From NCBI GenBank assembly GCA_046047235.1, contig JBJOII010000124.1, forward strand, positions 1 through 12,389: a DNA stretch of 12,389 nucleotides, written 5' to 3'. Position 1 is the stretch's first letter; each line of letters opens with the position of its first letter. The stretch comes from JBMTVN01 sp046047235. GTDB lineage: Bacteria; Verrucomicrobiota; Verrucomicrobiia; Limisphaerales; JAHDYP01. The translations under genes and the position numbers were made by a program. Positions 1-6,790 of the stretch are shown piece after piece. A model generated the notes under the pieces. The model was given only the letters and a program-made list of their open reading frames with translations. It searched no databases and was not told the origin of the DNA.

Positions 1-3000
1 CGCCCCCACTGTGCAACTCGTCCCCCTCCAGCACCTCCACACCGTCCAGCACAACCATCACGTTGCGCGCACCATCGCGTTCGCCCCGAAGCTCAATGGT
101 CTCCACCACGCGGTGTGACGCGGAACACATACCAGCAACGGTCTCAGGCAAACCATCCGCGTCCATCCAACTCTCACCCGCCTGCCCCCGCCAGTCCGCA
201 GAACCACGATTGTGCTCCATGATGATGAAACGCCGCGATACCTGCGCAGCAGCCCGGACACAAGCCTCCCACCGATCCCTCGGCTCACCCTCCCCCAGGA
301 GAATGTGAAGCACTGTCGTGTCAGCCTTCAGGGGCTCCTGTAGATACTCGTCCACTGAGACGTTGGTCCGCCGCATCTCATGAAAACCCCACGGGGTCTC
401 GCGCGTCACTTCCACCACGGAACCCTGAATCCATGGCTCCAAACCGTACCAGGCCCACGCATGCGGATCCGCCTTCATGCGGCGCAACCCGTTGTGGCTG
501 GTCACCAGCAACAACGGACTCTGCTGACGAAGCGCTTCCAAACCCCAAACGCGAATGCACTCCTCCCATCGCGCAGGAAACCAGTCGTCAATGTTCGAAA
601 CATGCAAGACCAGCCCCTCACCCGCTTGCGCCAGGTCATGGATCGAGGTTTCGAGCAGGTTCAGAACCCGGAACTCAATGTCTACTGAGGCCAAACGCTG
701 ACGCACCCGACCAAAGGCCTCCCGTGAACCCAGCCAGCCATGCCCATAGAAAAACACATTGGTGTTCGGAACCCGCTCGCCCCGCGCATCCGTGCCGGTA
801 GGCTCACCCGCACCTACAGGAACCACCTCGTTGACAGGCCAACACGGTAGCAGCCGACGGCAATTTAGTGTCCCCTCAAGCACTCGCCCCGCCTGATGCG
901 GCATCAACCATTCACGGTACGTGTGGCGACAACCAGATGACAAAGCCCCCAAGGTAGACTCCACCAATGAGGCTTCGACCGGACGACTCAAATACTCGTC
1001 CTGATTCTGCTCGTTCAGCAGACCTCCGTCTGTAACAGAACAAAACTCTTCAACGGACCGACCGAAGATGCGCGAGATGAATTCCTGCGGCCCCTCAGAC
1101 AACTGAACCAACTCACACACCAAGCGGCAGTAATCCAAAGCCCCCGGATTCAGATCGAAAAAGACCACCTTCTGCGGGTTGAGCACGGTCAAATAGTTCA
1201 TGCCCGACAACCCGCCAATCACGGTGGCAAACACCTCACACTCGGCCGCACTGCCGCGAAGTTGCTCAACGTTCAACAACACCCGCTCCATGCGATCCGC
1301 GCTAGCGAGATAGACCTCATGGCGATCGCAAAAGGCGGGAGCAACAAGACTCTCGGCCCCTTCCCGCTCACCATCACCCTGTATGTCTGCCTCACACGTG
1401 GCTCGACCCGACTTCAACCCATCCAAACGCTCGCGTGCCTCAGCCAGGTCCGGAACTAACTCAAGCGCCCGTGAATACGATTGAGCCGCGCTCAAGGAAT
1501 CCCCCGCAGCAACCTCCAGATTGCCCCTGACCATCCAGTGATCAGCATTGGATGGATCGTGCTCAAGGATTTGCCGAATGCAGGCCAACGCCTGGTCCAC
1601 ATCACCGGAATCCACCGCAGCCTTTGCACGCTCGAGCAGACCCACCATCGTGTCAGTTGCCGCATTCCCGGAATCCCCTGATTGATGCAAACTCCTCAAA
1701 TTAGCCATAGCCACCTCATCCATAGGCGTATCCGCCAAAACCTGTTCCAACGCAGACTTGCAGGATTCATAGTCACCCAACCTGAAAAGACACAACGCCA
1801 GCACCATCATGACATCACGACTTCCTGGGCGCCCCTCCAGCATCCGCACCGCACCGCGCGCGACATCCTGCCACTCCTCCAGCGCCAGACCCGCAATAAC
1901 CAAAGCCTGAAGCGCAACGACCTCATCACCGCCTGCCTGCAAAACACGACGTGCATGCCGCCACATCGATCTGGCTTCATCAGCGTTGAAACCGGGTTCG
2001 CACACAATGGCCGGTGAACTCTGAAACCGCGTGTCGATACAACCCAACCCCCCAACGGTTTCCACCCAACCGGCGATATCCGGAAGACAGAGAATGTTCA
2101 CGCTGTGCTCCAAGGAGTTCACGTCCTCGGTAAGCGCGTCCACCCCGCCAGACGTCTGCCCCGAATCCGCATTGCTCAATGCGTAACCAAGATCCTCCCT
2201 GAGCCACCGGATCACCTCCGCACACCCAAAGCCCGCATCCTCATACTGCTTCCTGCTGAACTCCAGAAGCAGCACGGGCTTGTGCCGCCTCAGGGTCTCC
2301 ATGGCACCCCGAAGAAATCGAGGCTCATGCCCATCCAAATCCACTTTGACGGCATCCAGACCATCCTCCCCACCAGCATCTACCCAACGCGTCCACCAGG
2401 AATCAAGTGTGTCCATCTTAACCCGCTCACGAAGACGCGGAGGACTCTGCTCAACCCAATGCATCGTGGCCGAACACTCTCCCACTGAAATGTCGACAGC
2501 CCCCGCCCGGTCCGACAGGCCAGTCGGAACAAACAACACGTTGTCCGCACCATTCAACCGAAGATGCGACTCCAGCCGATTGCCGTACTCCTCCGTCGGC
2601 TCAAAGGCCAGCACTGTCCCCTCCGGCCCAACCCACCTCGAAAACAGCAGTGAGTAAGAACCAATGTTCGCGCCAACATCCAGAACCGTCATCCCAGGCC
2701 GAACCCACCGCTCCAGGGTCTTCACGGATCCCGGCTCCCAATAGCGGCCAGCCAATAATTCACGGTCCAAATAACGATCCCGGTTAACATGAAACACAAA
2801 CCCGTTGGACCGCACCTCACTGAAGCCCGCCCCACCCGCGCCAATATTGTAACTCCGGCGAGGCAGGCGCTGCTGCAGAATCTGTCGCATGCGTCGCTCC
2901 AAACCATCCAGACGATGGGAAAGCGAATGGCGATTACGGATCAATTCCCGCCCAGCCAACCGGATTGAAAGGAAGTCCTGCGGACGTTGCAGGTAATCCT

Positions 3001-4390
3001 GGGCCAAACGTTCAAAATTGCCGCGGTTAAATACCACGCAGTTCCGCCCATCCTCAAACCCCAGCTTCCCAAGATCCTCGGTCTCCTGCGCAAACAGCAA
3101 CGCCCCCGCAGCCGCTGTCTCGAAATACTTGGGAGTCGTCAACCGATACTCAGGAGAATCAGATCCCGCGGCCACAACAACATCCCGACCGCTCAACCAC
3201 TCCAATACCTCAGCCCCCTTGAGCACCTTGTTCTCACATCCACTGTGATCAGAGGATTCCACGAATGAAAAGCCCCGGCACCAGTTGCGGACAGTGTAGG
3301 CTGGAGACTGACTGCCGCCAAAGACAAGCAGCCGCTCGTCCTCATGAAACTGGATCTCGCCCCGCGGAATCCACTCATCCGGAACAACCCACGGGAAATG
3401 AACCAGCCGACCTTCCGGAATCCGCCGGAAATGCCGACGCGTCGGCATATCGTAGAAGGCAAGCAGCCGGTCAAAGCCCTGACTCAGGAAATAATCCTCA
3501 CGCCAACCGTTCGCATGCGGATCGCTGTAGCAAATAAATGACGCCTTCCTCCGGAACTCCTGCCTCAGTGCCGCGTTCCGACCAAAATCCAACCTCGGCG
3601 CAGCCCAACCCGGCTCCATCGACAAAACCACGTCCAGCCCACCCAAGGCTGCCTCGTAGTCGTCCTGATTCCCAATCCAGACGACATCAAACCGATCCAA
3701 AATCCCCTTCACCAGCGGCCCCGTCGTGGCCACCACCCACCGATCCTCCTCATGAAACTCACGGTCGCACACCAGCCCTAACTTCAACCGCTCACCCCCG
3801 TGTGCCTGCTTTCTCCAGATCCCCACCCCAGACCCGGCAACCTGTAACACTTCGCCCATCGGCGCCGCATCCGCCCAAAACGCCTCCACGCCACCTACCA
3901 CGTCCTCATCAAATCCCGACGCGGTTCCTCCCCCGAACCCAAAACCCGTCCAGCACAGGAATCCGCCATCCTTCAGACAATCCAGCAGCAGATGACTTTC
4001 GCGGCACACCTCGGCCGCCGAACCTCCCCGATGAATCACGCCCAACCCAACTCGACCGACTAAACCCGTCGCCTCCCATGCAGCAGAATCCACCGCCAAC
4101 AGCCCCTCGCTTGCCGGCATACCACGCCGCCCAACCCGATTGTGCTTGCTCCCTCGTGGCAGGTTCAGAGGAAGCGATGCCAATCGGTTCCACCCGAACA
4201 CTCCCAACTCCAGACAACCCCACTCAGTGTTCGCCGCCAACATGGAGACCACCTCGGCATCCCGACGACGCTGATCCAAGTCACCTTCACCCGCACCGCT
4301 CTCCAGATCACTCTCCCGCACCACCCCCTTGCGCACCAGTCCCAGATAACTCCGCAAGGCCTCCACCGTCTCAAATGTCCGTATTCTCAT
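1..4390 (-). CDS. Giant multidomain glycosyltransferase/methyltransferase with TPR repeats, probable flagellin glycan enzyme (partial, 3' end outside window)
   Basis: One uninterrupted minus-strand frame of at least 1463 codons; I followed the triplets across it and found no stop. The ATG at 4390 is the first in frame after an upstream TGA, with AGGA just before it. Segments by residue: 100-165 resembles the end of a class I methyltransferase (GVIHRGG at 117-123, LKDGGFLCW at 139-147); 200-500 is a CgeB-like glycosyltransferase (PKYFETAAAGALLF from 420); 515-735 is a FkbM methyltransferase (VLDVGANIGSY, D571 in the SAM loop; VKVDLDGHEP at 681-690); 800-995 is TPR-like helical repeats; 1018-1300 resembles BtaA/DUF3419 SAM enzymes (FFDLNP with D1079, VSNIDDW around N1266); 1340-1463 holds a further methyltransferase-like stretch (IIMEHNR, E1392). 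It lies 97 nt behind flagellin on the same strand, so flagellin glycosylation with sugar methylation is the likely role. The domain calls are by eye; the substrate is inferred. A cell-surface glycan other than flagellin is the main alternative. Confidence 0.85.
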   Translation of the reverse strand, partial: MRIRTFETVEALRSYLGLVRKGVVRESDLESGAGEGDLDQRRRDAEVVSMLAANTEWGCLELGVFGWNRLASLPLNLPRGSKHNRVGRRGMPASEGLLAVDSAAWEATGLVGRVGLGVIHRGGSAAEVCRESHLLLDCLKDGGFLCWTGFGFGGGTASGFDEDVVGGVEAFWADAAPMGEVLQVAGSGVGIWRKQAHGGERLKLGLVCDREFHEEDRWVVATTGPLVKGILDRFDVVWIGNQDDYEAALGGLDVVLSMEPGWAAPRLDFGRNAALRQEFRRKASFICYSDPHANGWREDYFLSQGFDRLLAFYDMPTRRHFRRIPEGRLVHFPWVVPDEWIPRGEIQFHEDERLLVFGGSQSPAYTVRNWCRGFSFVESSDHSGCENKVLKGAEVLEWLSGRDVVVAAGSDSPEYRLTTPKYFETAAAGALLFAQETEDLGKLGFEDGRNCVVFNRGNFERLAQDYLQRPQDFLSIRLAGRELIRNRHSLSHRLDGLERRMRQILQQRLPRRSYNIGAGGAGFSEVRSNGFVFHVNRDRYLDRELLAGRYWEPGSVKTLERWVRPGMTVLDVGANIGSYSLLFSRWVGPEGTVLAFEPTEEYGNRLESHLRLNGADNVLFVPTGLSDRAGAVDISVGECSATMHWVEQSPPRLRERVKMDTLDSWWTRWVDAGGEDGLDAVKVDLDGHEPRFLRGAMETLRRHKPVLLLEFSRKQYEDAGFGCAEVIRWLREDLGYALSNADSGQTSGGVDALTEDVNSLEHSVNILCLPDIAGWVETVGGLGCIDTRFQSSPAIVCEPGFNADEARSMWRHARRVLQAGGDEVVALQALVIAGLALEEWQDVARGAVRMLEGRPGSRDVMMVLALCLFRLGDYESCKSALEQVLADTPMDEVAMANLRSLHQSGDSGNAATDTMVGLLERAKAAVDSGDVDQALACIRQILEHDPSNADHWMVRGNLEVAAGDSLSAAQSYSRALELVPDLAEARERLDGLKSGRATCEADIQGDGEREGAESLVAPAFCDRHEVYLASADRMERVLLNVEQLRGSAAECEVFATVIGGLSGMNYLTVLNPQKVVFFDLNPGALDYCRLVCELVQLSEGPQEFISRIFGRSVEEFCSVTDGGLLNEQNQDEYLSRPVEASLVESTLGALSSGCRHTYREWLMPHQAGRVLEGTLNCRRLLPCWPVNEVVPVGAGEPTGTDARGERVPNTNVFFYGHGWLGSREAFGRVRQRLASVDIEFRVLNLLETSIHDLAQAGEGLVLHVSNIDDWFPARWEECIRVWGLEALRQQSPLLLVTSHNGLRRMKADPHAWAWYGLEPWIQGSVVEVTRETPWGFHEMRRTNVSVDEYLQEPLKADTTVLHILLGEGEPRDRWEACVRAAAQVSRRFIIMEHNRGSADWRGQAGESWMDADGLPETVAGMCSASHRVVETIELRGERDGARNVMVVLDGVEVLEGDELHSGG

Positions 4391-4399
4391 GGGGATCCT

Positions 4400-4445
4400 A
4401 AAAACAAGGCTTCATGGAGGTTCCTCATCGATCCCCCATGAAGCC
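4400..4445 (-). terminator. Intrinsic terminator after flagellin, abutting the giant gene's start
   Basis: Read on the minus strand, a perfect 10-bp stem (GGCTTCATGG at 4408-4417 pairing with CCATGAAGCC at 4436-4445) is extended inward by two more G-C pairs after one mismatch, and is followed by TTGTTTTT (4407-4400). This is a textbook rho-independent terminator. The T tract ends only 9 nt before the ATG of the downstream gene, so the terminator and that gene's ribosome site nearly touch. It should make most transcripts end after flagellin and leave the downstream gene to readthrough or an internal promoter. Confidence 0.85.
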
Positions 4446-4487
4446 CAATGACTGTCTTCAACCCAGGACTAAACCCTTCGCCCCGCC

Positions 4488-5297
4488 CTAGCCCAACAGC
4501 TTCAGCGCGCTCTGCGGCAGGGCATTCGCCTGCGCCAACATCGAAGTGCCGGCATTCACCAGGATATTGTAGCGGGCATACTGGGTGCTCTCCTCCGCCA
4601 CATCCACGTCCTTGATCCGCGAACTCGCTGCAGACAGGTTCTCCTTGCTCACCTGCAACTGTTCAGCCGTGAAATTCAACCGCGATTGATAGGCCCCAAT
4701 CGACGCACGATCGCTCGCCAGCTGCGTGATCGCAGCCTTCACATTCGTCAACGCAGTGCCCGCATCACTCACACTGGAAATGACCGTGGTCCCCGCTGTC
4801 GCACTACCATAGGTAGCCGTGCTCAAATCAATCCCGTTCATCGCAAACGTGCTGCCTTCAGAGTCAATCGTGACGTTCAGGGCATTGCTCGAGAACAGGC
4901 TCACCCCGTTGAACTCCTTGGTCTGCGTGTTGGTGATGTAGTCCTGCAGCTCACCAAACTCAGCCTGGTAAAGCACCCGGTCGGCATCCGACTTGGTACC
5001 GTCCTGCGCCAGGATCGCCAGCTCACTCATCCGGTCCAGCGCCTTGGCAATCTTCTTGAGATAACCATCCTGTGTCTGCGTAAAGGAAATGGCATTGCCA
5101 ACATTGGATTTGGCCGCGCCAAGACGCTGCACTTGGGCATCCAGCCGGGATGACACCGCCAAACCGGCCGCGTCATCCGCCGGATTCACAATCTTGGAAC
5201 CTGAACTCAGACGGCCAAGCGACTTGGCCAACATCGCACTGCTTGTCGACAAATTCGACGCCGCAGTCATTGCCTGGGTGTTCGTGTTGATTACCAT
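4488..5297 (-). CDS. fliC: Flagellin, short form
   Basis: Filament subunit of the flagellum, exported through the flagellar type III apparatus. At 269 residues it has both conserved ends: the N-terminal domain (SLGRLSSGSK at 26-35, DDAAGLAVSSRL at 41-52) and the C-terminal domain (SRIKDVDVAEES at 226-237, AGTSMLAQANALPQSALKLL at 249-268). Almost nothing remains of the variable outer domains; the middle (about 140-185) is short and rich in Ser/Thr (12 of 28 residues in 157-184), offering possible O-glycosylation sites. The ATG at 5297 is 6 nt past the csrA stop, and its weak ribosome site (AAAGAAAG) lies inside the last csrA codons, so translation is probably coupled to csrA. A strong terminator follows. 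The FliW/CsrA pair upstream should control its translation, as known for Bacillus Hag. Confidence 0.97.
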   Translation of the reverse strand: MVINTNTQAMTAASNLSTSSAMLAKSLGRLSSGSKIVNPADDAAGLAVSSRLDAQVQRLGAAKSNVGNAISFTQTQDGYLKKIAKALDRMSELAILAQDGTKSDADRVLYQAEFGELQDYITNTQTKEFNGVSLFSSNALNVTIDSEGSTFAMNGIDLSTATYGSATAGTTVISSVSDAGTALTNVKAAITQLASDRASIGAYQSRLNFTAEQLQVSKENLSAASSRIKDVDVAEESTQYARYNILVNAGTSMLAQANALPQSALKLLG

Positions 5298-5303
5298 ACT
5301 GAT

Positions 5304-5603
5304 CTAACTTTCTTTGGTTGTCGTCGTGACAAGGTTTTGGAGTTTGACCGCAGCCGTCCCCTGGAGCCCCGTGGGATGGGGCCGACCATTGGATGGTAGA
5401 CGCGGCAGGTTAGGACGGGCGCTGGTCAGAGCCTCCCGGTTGTTCCGTTGGATCTCGTCATAGACCTCCTGACGATGCACCGGCACGGAGTTTGGGGCGT
5501 CGATGCCCAATTTCACCTGATCCCCATCGACCCGCACTACTTTCACAATAATGCGGCCATCGATGACGATGCTCTCGTTGGATTTACGCGAAAGAATCAA
5601 CAT
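5304..5603 (-). CDS. csrA: CsrA carbon storage/flagellin translational regulator with C-terminal extension
   Basis: Small dimeric RNA-binding protein that blocks translation at GGA-containing sites. Residues 1-55 match the family: MLILSRKSNESI start with L4 and R6, VKLGIDAP at 30-37, and VPVHRQEVY with R44, the residues that contact RNA in characterised CsrA. N55, which I recall as important for FliW contact in Bacillus CsrA, is also present. The protein is 99 residues, against roughly 60-75 usually; residues 60-99 are a Pro/Thr-rich tail with no recognisable fold. It starts 18 nt after fliW and ends 6 nt before flagellin, the fliW-csrA-hag order known in Bacillus. In that system FliW sequesters CsrA when flagellin is being exported, releasing flagellin translation. 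No clear Shine-Dalgarno sequence precedes the ATG at 5603. Confidence 0.95.
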   Translation of the reverse strand: MLILSRKSNESIVIDGRIIVKVVRVDGDQVKLGIDAPNSVPVHRQEVYDEIQRNNREALTSARPNLPRLPSNGRPHPTGLQGTAAVKLQNLVTTTTKES

Positions 5604-5621
5604 GGCGTCAGATGAAAAGCG

Positions 5622-6050
5622 TTAAGCCATACCCACCGGATGCTGCACGGACAGGTGCGCCGCATTCTGCGGAATCACCTGCTTGCCCGTCAGGGTGTGG
5701 CGGTTAATGATAATCGGACCCTTCAGGTTCACCGTGGCCCGGCCATCGTTGTGCAGGGTCACGATATTGAAGACCAGGGCATCGCCCGGCTCCTGAAGTC
5801 CTAGAAAGTCGACGTCATCCTCGCTGAGCTCCGGCTGGTAATCCTCCTTCACCACTGCAGGAGGCAGCATGAGAAAGGCCTGGCGCGGCGGCTCAAGCAT
5901 CTGCATCCAGAGAAATGGAGCTTCGTCCGTCCTGGACAACATCACGTATTCCTTGTGTTCCTCAAACCCGAGAAGACCGAGCGGCAGTCTCACGACATTC
6001 TCGCTCTTCACTTCGAGTTTCTCCGATTCCTGTTCGAGCACGTTCTTCAT
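5622..6050 (-). CDS. fliW: FliW flagellar assembly factor, CsrA antagonist
   Basis: Cytoplasmic protein that binds flagellin and CsrA in turn, coupling flagellin translation to its export. The family core is clear: a beta-rich protein with LPLGLLGFEEHKEYVML near the start, FLWMQMLEPPRQAFLML in the middle, and a late NIVTLHNDGRATVNLKGPII segment equivalent to the usual 'vtvn L.aPivin' strand, then HLSVQHPVGMA at the end. I chose the ATG at 6050, which gives 142 residues and begins about ten residues before the conserved part. A TTG at 6080 in the same frame would add 10 residues; neither start has a convincing ribosome site. It is the first gene of a minus-strand fliW-csrA-fliC operon. The about 700 bp upstream must contain its promoter, but I could not identify one. 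Confidence 0.93.
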   Translation of the reverse strand: MKNVLEQESEKLEVKSENVVRLPLGLLGFEEHKEYVMLSRTDEAPFLWMQMLEPPRQAFLMLPPAVVKEDYQPELSEDDVDFLGLQEPGDALVFNIVTLHNDGRATVNLKGPIIINRHTLTGKQVIPQNAAHLSVQHPVGMA

Positions 6051-6132
6051 TGCTAGTTCGGCTGAATCTGCCTTTAGCAACGCATGTGCCAGACCATCGG
6101 AGGCGCTTTCTGCCTACCCGCAAAGAACACAA

Positions 6133-6231
6133 CTAGAACATGTTACGTATCACGCCCTCAAAAGCCCCCATCGCGTGGAACTCTTTACCCACGGCAATTT
6201 CGTCCCCCTCCCTCTCCTTCCATGCGGCCAC
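6133..6231 (-). CDS. Possible small ORF upstream of fliW (32 aa) or remnant of a decayed gene
   Basis: The minus-strand frame from a GTG at 6231 to a TAG at 6133 encodes 32 residues ending MGAFEGVIRNMF. The open frame extends further up to a TGA at 6273-6271, and the residues between (SWHDRSFWLHPAE) also read like protein. Third codon positions are clearly GC-rich (about 69% by my count over the 45 codons) and second positions are not (about 44%), which is the coding pattern of this genome. There is no ATG near the beginning and no good ribosome site. It ends about 80 nt before fliW on the same strand. It could be a real small protein, the tail of a broken gene, or chance. I do not recognise it. 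Confidence 0.25.
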   Translation of the reverse strand: MAAWKEREGDEIAVGKEFHAMGAFEGVIRNMF

Positions 6232-6486
6232 TTCTGCCGGGTGGAGCCAAAAAGACCTATCGTGCCACGATCAGGCAGAAGACGGTGTTACCTCCACTGT
6301 CCCTCCACAACACCGGACCAGCTGTTCGGTATCACGTCGGACAGAATAATGCCTCGGCCAGCAAGCCCGCACCTCCACAATCGCCACCAGGGAACCCAAC
6401 CCCAACAGCTCGACCATGAGCGGCTCCGCAGGCAGCATCCATGCGCCAGAAACCGGCTTCCCACCACCCGCACGCTGCCTGCCCCC

Positions 6487-6520
6487 ACGGATTATTGGGA
6501 CACCTGTCCCAATAATCCGT
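6487..6520. repeat. Perfect 16+16 bp palindrome (REP-like)
   Basis: The arm ACGGATTATTGGGACA (6487-6502) and its exact reverse complement (6505-6520) are separated by only two bases (CC). The sequence would form a long cruciform or RNA hairpin. No T tract follows on either strand, so it is not a normal terminator. Perfect, nearly spacerless palindromes with a GGGACA/TGTCCC core remind me of REP-type elements moved by IS200-like (TnpA-REP) transposases, but the copy number in this genome cannot be seen from the window. It lies in the long gap ahead of the fliW operon. Confidence 0.8.
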
Positions 6521-6613
6521 ACCAGTGGTTCGGGAATCGGAAGTTTTGAGTCGCAAAGGTATCCCAACTGAAATCCATCCCCAAGGGCCACGCCAGTTGC
6601 CATGAAAGGGCTC

Positions 6614-6681
6614 CGAAGCGTGCTTCGATCCCATATGGAACCCTGGCTGTGCTGCCCAGTCAGGTCGCTCAGCCAGGTCGC
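6614..6681. repeat. Cluster of inverted and direct repeats, possibly part of the same repeat element
   Basis: Three small structures lie close together: a perfect CGAAGC/GCTTCG inverted repeat with a 2-base centre (6614-6627), CCTGGCTG (6642-6649) paired with CAGCCAGG (6670-6677), and a direct repeat CAGGTCGC (6661-6668 and 6674-6681). Together with the palindrome about 100 bp to the left they suggest a structured non-coding element of roughly 200-250 bp. No reading frame through this block resembles a known protein. Its limits are not visible because no flanking duplication was found. Confidence 0.35.
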
Positions 6682-6730
6682 GCGAAGCGATCCAACCCCG
6701 AATGGGTGCGCACTCTGCCTTTGGCACCAC

Positions 6731-6764
6731 AAAAAAATCGCCACGACCCGGAGGCCGTGGCGAT
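6731..6764 (-). terminator. Intrinsic terminator of typA
   Basis: On the minus strand a perfect 9-bp stem, ATCGCCACG (6764-6756) with CGTGGCGAT (6745-6737), encloses a 10-base loop and is followed at once by a run of T (6737-6731 on the plus strand reads as seven A). It lies 27-60 nt past the typA stop codon, exactly where a rho-independent terminator is expected. It separates typA from the flagellar operon downstream on the same strand. Confidence 0.92.
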
Positions 6765-6790
6765 TGCAGAAAACAACACTGATCGGAGCC

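Larger units (their letters stand above)
6051..6790. other. Long intergenic region between typA and fliW with hairpins and a repeat-like block
   Basis: About 700 bp lie between the end of typA and fliW, both on the minus strand. Reading frames of 60-157 codons exist on both strands in the middle of it, but they overlap one another and match no family I know, so I do not call them genes. What can be seen is: a short coding-like stretch at 6133-6270, a perfect palindrome at 6487-6520, a cluster of inverted repeats at 6614-6681, and the typA terminator at 6731-6764. The fliW promoter must lie here, or within typA with readthrough. The region probably serves as a long leader plus an inserted or decayed repeat. 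Confidence 0.6.

Noticed and set aside
3538..4401. 287-codon plus-strand frame opposite the giant gene
   Set aside because: Very Pro/Ser/Arg-rich with no family features; it is the mirror of high-GC codons on the minus strand, where a continuous multidomain protein is evident.
6251..6270. Sigma-54-like promoter (TGGCACG on the minus strand, 6267-6261) ahead of fliW
   Set aside because: The -24 element is good but the -12 element is wrong (no GC at the required spacing).
6271..6744. 157-codon minus-strand frame in the typA-fliW gap
   Set aside because: It begins within the typA terminator hairpin and T-tract area, runs through the perfect palindrome, overlaps frames of similar size in other registers, and matches no family I know.
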